Assembly: GCA_964547515.1 (NCBI GenBank)
Contig: CAZJOA010000047.1
Span: 1-17,572 of the forward strand
Reading direction: 5' to 3'
Length of the DNA: 17,572 bases
Source: UBA11524 sp964547515
Lineage (GTDB): Bacteria; Bacillota; Clostridia; Christensenellales; Aristaeellaceae
Under the pieces are notes generated by a model, which saw nothing but the letters and a program-made list of their open reading frames with translations, had not been told where the DNA came from and made no database searches. A program made the translations under genes and the position numbers. This document shows positions 13,958 to 17,572 of the stretch, in pieces (position 1 is the stretch's first letter; each line of letters starts with the position of its first letter).

Positions 13958-14731
13958 ATGCGGAAATTGATCTGCTGGCTGATGCTGACCGTGCTGATTT
14001 TGTCCACCTGCGCCCTGGCGGAGGGGACGGCTCTGCGCGGCTACGACAAGACGGACGGCTATGTGTACCTGACCCTGGGGGACTTCCCGCAGACGGCGGA
14101 GGGTGAAAGGCTGCCGATCCTGTGGCGGGTGCTGAGCGTGGAGGACGGGCGTGCGCTGCTCCTGTCCGAATATGTGCTGGAGGCGCGGCGCATCCACGGC
14201 GACTACAAGGAGTACGCCAACAAGCCCACCCACAAGACCAAGCCCGGCTTCAACGGTGATTTCGCCCGGACGGAGATGAGCCTGTACCTCAACGGGGATT
14301 TCACCGCGAACTTCACCGAAGCCGAGCTTGCGCTCATCCGCCCCGATGAAAGCTACGGCGCGTTCTTCCTCCTGTCCTCCGACGACCTCAAAAACGCGGC
14401 CTATGGCTTCACCTCCAACGAGAGCCGCAAGGCCTGGGGCACGGATTACGCCCTGGCGAACGGCCTGTTCAGGTATATGGCTAATCGCGGCAGTCACAGC
14501 CCCTACTGGACGCGCACCCAGTCCACCAGCAATACCCAGGGGGCACGGTGCATCAAGTCCAAGGGCGAATTGGGATACATCAACGTCATCACGGAGGACG
14601 AGGGCATGCGTCCGGCGTGCTGGCTGGATGCGGCACAGGCGGGGATCGAAGGCGGCACGGGCACGAAGGAGGATCCCTTCGTCCTGCTGACGGACATCAC
14701 CCCCACCGACGCACCCCCTCAGGAGGACTGA
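13958..14731 (+). CDS. Secreted DUF6273-type protein
   Basis: The product is 257 residues. A signal peptide (MRKLICWLMLTVLILSTCAL, cleavage after ALA at 21) is followed by one domain of about 215 residues. DUF6273-like features are LTLGDFPQT (39-47), LPILWRVLSVEDGRALLLSE (52-71), an asparagine-rich MSLYLNGDF stretch, FFLLSSDDLKNAAYGF, the aromatic SPYWTRTQ and, near the end, GMRPACWLDA. Such domains are common in secreted or surface proteins of Clostridia and have no established biochemical role. The ATG at 13958 has a modest AAAGG site and begins the signal peptide. It is the first gene of a three-gene operon: its TGA ends at 14731 and the CapA gene starts at 14733, with that gene's AGGAGG lying inside this gene, which suggests translational coupling. 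The tail TPTDAPPQED is probably unstructured. Confidence 0.82.
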   Translation: MRKLICWLMLTVLILSTCALAEGTALRGYDKTDGYVYLTLGDFPQTAEGERLPILWRVLSVEDGRALLLSEYVLEARRIHGDYKEYANKPTHKTKPGFNGDFARTEMSLYLNGDFTANFTEAELALIRPDESYGAFFLLSSDDLKNAAYGFTSNESRKAWGTDYALANGLFRYMANRGSHSPYWTRTQSTSNTQGARCIKSKGELGYINVITEDEGMRPACWLDAAQAGIEGGTGTKEDPFVLLTDITPTDAPPQED

Positions 14732-14732
14732 A

Positions 14733-15938
14733 ATGCGATTTGTGAAAAGGCTGCTGCCCCTGCTGCTGGCGGCGCTGCTGCCCTGTGCGGCATGGGCGGA
14801 CACCACCATCACCCTGACCTTCACCGGGGACATCACCCTGGGCGGTGAGGCGGCATTGGCGGGCGAGGAGTACTCCTTCGCCAGCGTGTATGAGAAGAAC
14901 GGCCCGGAATACTTCCTGGCGAATTTCGCTGACTTTTTCGCCGAGGACGATCTGACCGTGGTCAACCTGGAGGGCGTGCTGACGGACAATGAGAACCTCC
15001 AGCCCCTGAAGGCCGGGAAGAACGGCAACTACTTCTTCAAGGGCAGGACGGAATACGTCAAGGTGCTCACGTCCGCCAGCGTGGAGGCAGCCTCCGTTGC
15101 CAACAATCACACCTACGATTACGGCGAACAGGGTCTGCGCGACACCATCGCCACCCTCGAAAACGCGGGCATCGCATGGTTCGGCACGCGCGCCCGCCAC
15201 ACCACCGACACCGAGCGCTTCCTCTTTTATGAGAAGGACGGCGTGACCATCTGCCTGATGAGCCTGTACTGGGATGACTATCTCCAGGGGAATCCGGAGG
15301 GCTGCGGGGCGTTCCTGTCCGGGGAGATCAAGCGCATCAAGGCATCCGGCGAGGCATCAGCGGTGATCGCCATTCTCCACGGTGGACAGGAATACGGCCG
15401 GCATCGCACCAATCCGCAGAAGGTCTTCACCAAAATGGCCTTCGCCGCAGGGGCGGATCTGGTCATCTGCCACCACGCCCATGTGGTGATGGGCATGGAC
15501 GTGATCGACAACCGCAGCGCCTTCTACAGCCTGGGCAATTTCTGCTTCGGTGGCAACCGCAATGCCTATCAGAAGTACGGCTCGAAGGTGCAGGACGCTG
15601 CACCGGCGCTCATCGTCCGCGCGGTGCTTTCCTTCGACGACGAGGGGCGGTACAAGGGTCAGCAGATGACCCTCTATCCCGTGCAGGTCACCTCGGTCGA
15701 CCGTCCGGCGGACAGCACGGAGAATCAGCCCAATGACTATCAGCCCAAGTTTATCACCGGGCCGCTGGGGGCGCATGTGCTCCACCTGATGCAGATCGAC
15801 ATGAACTATGTGCTGAAGAACGAGCAGAACCTGGCGCTGAAGAACCTGGTCATCGACAAGGAGAATGAGCTGGCGGCCATGGAGAGCTCTGCCGGCATGT
15901 CCTCGCTGACGCTGCCCTATCTGCCCGCGGCGGAATGA
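14733..15938 (+). CDS. Secreted CapA-family (PGA_cap) metallophosphoesterase-like protein
   Basis: The product is 401 residues with a signal peptide (MRFVKRLLPLLLAALLPCAA, cleavage near WA-D at 22). The CapA motifs are in order: LTFTGDITLGG (28-38), VVNLEGVLT (76-84), ANNHTYDYG (123-131), ILHGGQEY (214-221), CHHAHVVMG (246-254) and YSLGNFCFGG (265-274). The Asp, Asn and His residues used by the calcineurin-like fold are all present, in contrast to the degenerate phosphoesterase earlier in the window. CapA/PgsA proteins are best known from poly-gamma-glutamate capsule production in Bacillus, but many relatives occur without the PgsB/PgsC partners, as here, and their substrate is unknown. No anchor other than the signal peptide is visible. 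The start is fixed by AGGAGG at the end of the DUF6273 gene, leaving one base between the genes. The caspase gene follows after 24 bp. Confidence 0.88.
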   Translation: MRFVKRLLPLLLAALLPCAAWADTTITLTFTGDITLGGEAALAGEEYSFASVYEKNGPEYFLANFADFFAEDDLTVVNLEGVLTDNENLQPLKAGKNGNYFFKGRTEYVKVLTSASVEAASVANNHTYDYGEQGLRDTIATLENAGIAWFGTRARHTTDTERFLFYEKDGVTICLMSLYWDDYLQGNPEGCGAFLSGEIKRIKASGEASAVIAILHGGQEYGRHRTNPQKVFTKMAFAAGADLVICHHAHVVMGMDVIDNRSAFYSLGNFCFGGNRNAYQKYGSKVQDAAPALIVRAVLSFDDEGRYKGQQMTLYPVQVTSVDRPADSTENQPNDYQPKFITGPLGAHVLHLMQIDMNYVLKNEQNLALKNLVIDKENELAAMESSAGMSSLTLPYLPAAE

Positions 15939-15962
15939 CCCATCGCAAAGAGGTGCTTGCCC

Positions 15963-17555
15963 ATGAAGAAAGTACGACTGCTGCTGATGCTGCTGACGCT
16001 GCTGATGCTGCCCCTGTGCGCCCGGGCCGTGACGGAAATGTCACCCGGTATCGTCGAGGTGGCGGATGAGGCCTTCGCCGCGACGGGCATCGATGCGCTC
16101 ATCGTCCCGGCGGGCGTGGAGCGTGTGGGTTCGCGTGTGCTGGCGGGCGGTTCGGCTTCCTATTTGTATATCCAGGGGGCGGATACCGCCGTGGCAGAGG
16201 ATGCGTCGGCGGATGTGCCCTTCGTGTTCGCACCGGCGGGAAGTCCGGCATCTGCCCTGCCCGGCTTTTATGCATCGGATACCCTCATGCAGCAGGATGG
16301 GCTGTACTACGCCGTGACGGATGAGGCGCTGCCCCTGTGTGCCGTGTCCCCCCTGACCCTGACCGGGAGCGTCACCATCCCCAAGCTGGTGGCGGGTGTG
16401 CCGGTCGTGTCGCTGGACGCGCTGGATCTGACCCGTACCGGCGTGACGGAGCTGCGTGTCCCGGCGTATCTGACCCTGCCCGAGGGGATGACCGCCACCC
16501 TCTACGCCACCATGCACGTCACCGCCCCCCAAGCGGAGGTCAGCCAGTCCCCCGCCGGACATTATGTCACCTGGACGACATCGGTGCAGGGGGCATACGG
16601 CGCGGTGAGCTACCTGTGGACCTTCACCATGGGGGACGAAACGTACACGACCATCACCGGCGAACCCAGCGTCCGGTTTGCCCCCATGGCGGAGGGCACA
16701 TGCACCGTGACCGTCCGAGCGGAGGACGATCTGGGGGACGGGGCTGTGTCCGCCGCGAGCGACCCGCTGACCGTGACCGCGCTGGAACGCACCTGCCGCG
16801 CGATGCTGGTGGGCAACACCTATCCGGGCGAGACCTGTGCGCTGCGGGGCTGCGATACGGACATGCTGGGCATGCAGCACATGCTGAGCACCATGACCCA
16901 TTCCGGCTACCGCATCAGCGCGGCGACCAATCTCAGCGCCGGGGAGATCCGCTCCGGCATTGCGTCCGCCTTTGCCGGTGCGCAGCCGGGAGACATATCC
17001 CTCTTCTATTTCGGCGGACACGGCACGCAGGAGGGCGCACTGGTGGGTGTCCATGAGACCCTGCTGACGGTGTATGCCCTGCGTGAGGTGCTGGACACCG
17101 TCCCCGGCACGAAGATCGTCATCCTGGACTGCTGCTACAGCGGGCAGGTCATCGGGCGCTCCGCCGGGTCGGACAGCCCTGCGGCCTTCAACAGCGCAGT
17201 CATTGGCGCTTTCGCGGCGAAGTCCCGCGACGGCGGCGCTCTCGCCCGCGACGGATACATCGTCCTGACCGCATGCCAGAAGGATCAGGAGTCCAAGTCG
17301 GTCACGGATGGCGTCGGTGCGGCCTTCGGGGCGTTCACCTACGGCCTGTGCTACGGCAGCGGCTATGACGAGTGGAACCGCGTCGACCTGGGACACCTCC
17401 CCGCCGATGCCAACGGGGACGGCGCGATCACCCTGAACGAGGCCGTATCGGGGGTCAGGGAGCGCATCACCTACCTCAACAGCCTCCTGGGCGGACAGCT
17501 GACGCAGAACGTCCAGGCCTACGGCGCTGCAGATGCCGTGCTATGGCAGAGGTGA
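15963..17555 (+). CDS. Secreted caspase-family (peptidase C14) protease with N-terminal LRR-like and Ig-like regions
   Basis: The product is 530 residues. A signal peptide (MKKVRLLLMLLTLLMLPLCA, cleavage after ARA at 22) is followed by a BspA/LRR_5-like stretch (about 29-170; for example IVEVADEAFAATGIDALIVP), an Ig/PKD-like beta domain (about 185-273), and a caspase-like domain (about 277-530). The catalytic pair is visible as FYFGGHGTQ (His353) and ILDCCYSGQ (Cys391), with YIVLTACQKDQES (432-444) as the following substrate-pocket strand. This is the metacaspase/paracaspase-type pattern, which usually cuts after Arg or Lys. Near the C-terminus DANGDGAITLNE (482-493) is a complete EF-hand-type calcium loop. 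The ATG at 15963 is preferred to an upstream TTG because it begins the signal peptide, with AGAGGTG upstream. It is the last gene of the operon seen here. Protease activity and calcium control are inferred. Confidence 0.88.
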   Translation: MKKVRLLLMLLTLLMLPLCARAVTEMSPGIVEVADEAFAATGIDALIVPAGVERVGSRVLAGGSASYLYIQGADTAVAEDASADVPFVFAPAGSPASALPGFYASDTLMQQDGLYYAVTDEALPLCAVSPLTLTGSVTIPKLVAGVPVVSLDALDLTRTGVTELRVPAYLTLPEGMTATLYATMHVTAPQAEVSQSPAGHYVTWTTSVQGAYGAVSYLWTFTMGDETYTTITGEPSVRFAPMAEGTCTVTVRAEDDLGDGAVSAASDPLTVTALERTCRAMLVGNTYPGETCALRGCDTDMLGMQHMLSTMTHSGYRISAATNLSAGEIRSGIASAFAGAQPGDISLFYFGGHGTQEGALVGVHETLLTVYALREVLDTVPGTKIVILDCCYSGQVIGRSAGSDSPAAFNSAVIGAFAAKSRDGGALARDGYIVLTACQKDQESKSVTDGVGAAFGAFTYGLCYGSGYDEWNRVDLGHLPADANGDGAITLNEAVSGVRERITYLNSLLGGQLTQNVQAYGAADAVLWQR

Positions 17556-17572
17556 GGGGAATGTCCGCCATT

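Noticed and set aside
17406..17441. Dockerin module in the caspase protein
   Set aside because: Only one calcium loop is present, within the protease domain; a dockerin needs two loops with the paired recognition residues.

Overview
The window looks like a chromosomal segment of a GC-rich, Gram-positive member of the Clostridia. The evidence is AGGAGG-type ribosome binding sites before nearly every start, sigma-A-like promoters with 17-18 bp spacers, short Sec signal peptides ending in A-x-A, bacterial Ig-like (Big_2) and DUF6273 surface proteins, and carbohydrate-active enzymes. A gut or rumen commensal (for example the Christensenellales or Oscillospirales) is an inference from this gene content, not something the DNA proves. 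No tRNA, rRNA, CRISPR array or transposase gene was seen.

Layout. (1) Positions 1-129 hold the 3' end of a plus-strand gene, probably an ABC-type sugar-binding protein. (2) Positions 6720 down to 150 form a minus-strand four-gene operon with 20-24 bp gaps: a membrane-anchored metallophosphoesterase-fold protein that has lost most of its metal ligands, a GH115 alpha-glucuronidase without a signal peptide, a MATE transporter, and a polytopic membrane protein with a C-terminal split zinc ribbon. Its promoter lies in a 218-bp divergent region that also drives (3) a secreted protein with six Big_2-like domains (6939-8987, plus). (4) Positions 8988-9598 are non-coding and repeat-rich: a terminator, a 163-bp element with 28-bp terminal inverted repeats, two near-identical copies of a second ~130-bp inverted-repeat element, and a textbook terminator for the next gene. 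(5) A secreted GH3 glycoside hydrolase (11974-9599, minus) has its own promoter, which lies inside the 3' end of the preceding HAD phosphatase gene. (6) A secreted ComEC-type metallo-beta-lactamase-fold protein and the HAD phosphatase form a minus-strand pair (13734-11991). (7) A divergent promoter pair at 13760-13915 leads into a plus-strand three-gene operon (13958-17555): a secreted DUF6273 protein, a secreted CapA-family protein, and a secreted caspase-family (C14) protease with an Ig-like region and an EF-hand-type calcium loop.

How they may work together. GH115 removes glucuronic acid side groups from xylan-type fragments inside the cell, and GH3 would trim glycosides outside; together with the binding-protein tail this suggests hemicellulose use. 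The plus-strand operon is a different theme: all three products are exported and the genes are packed with 1- and 24-bp gaps, so a shared extracytoplasmic role is likely but unknown. The most unusual observations are the degenerate phosphoesterase at the head of a glycan operon, the exported calcium-loop caspase linked to CapA and DUF6273, the repeat cluster between convergent genes, and a promoter with tandem palindromes buried in an extended HAD reading frame.
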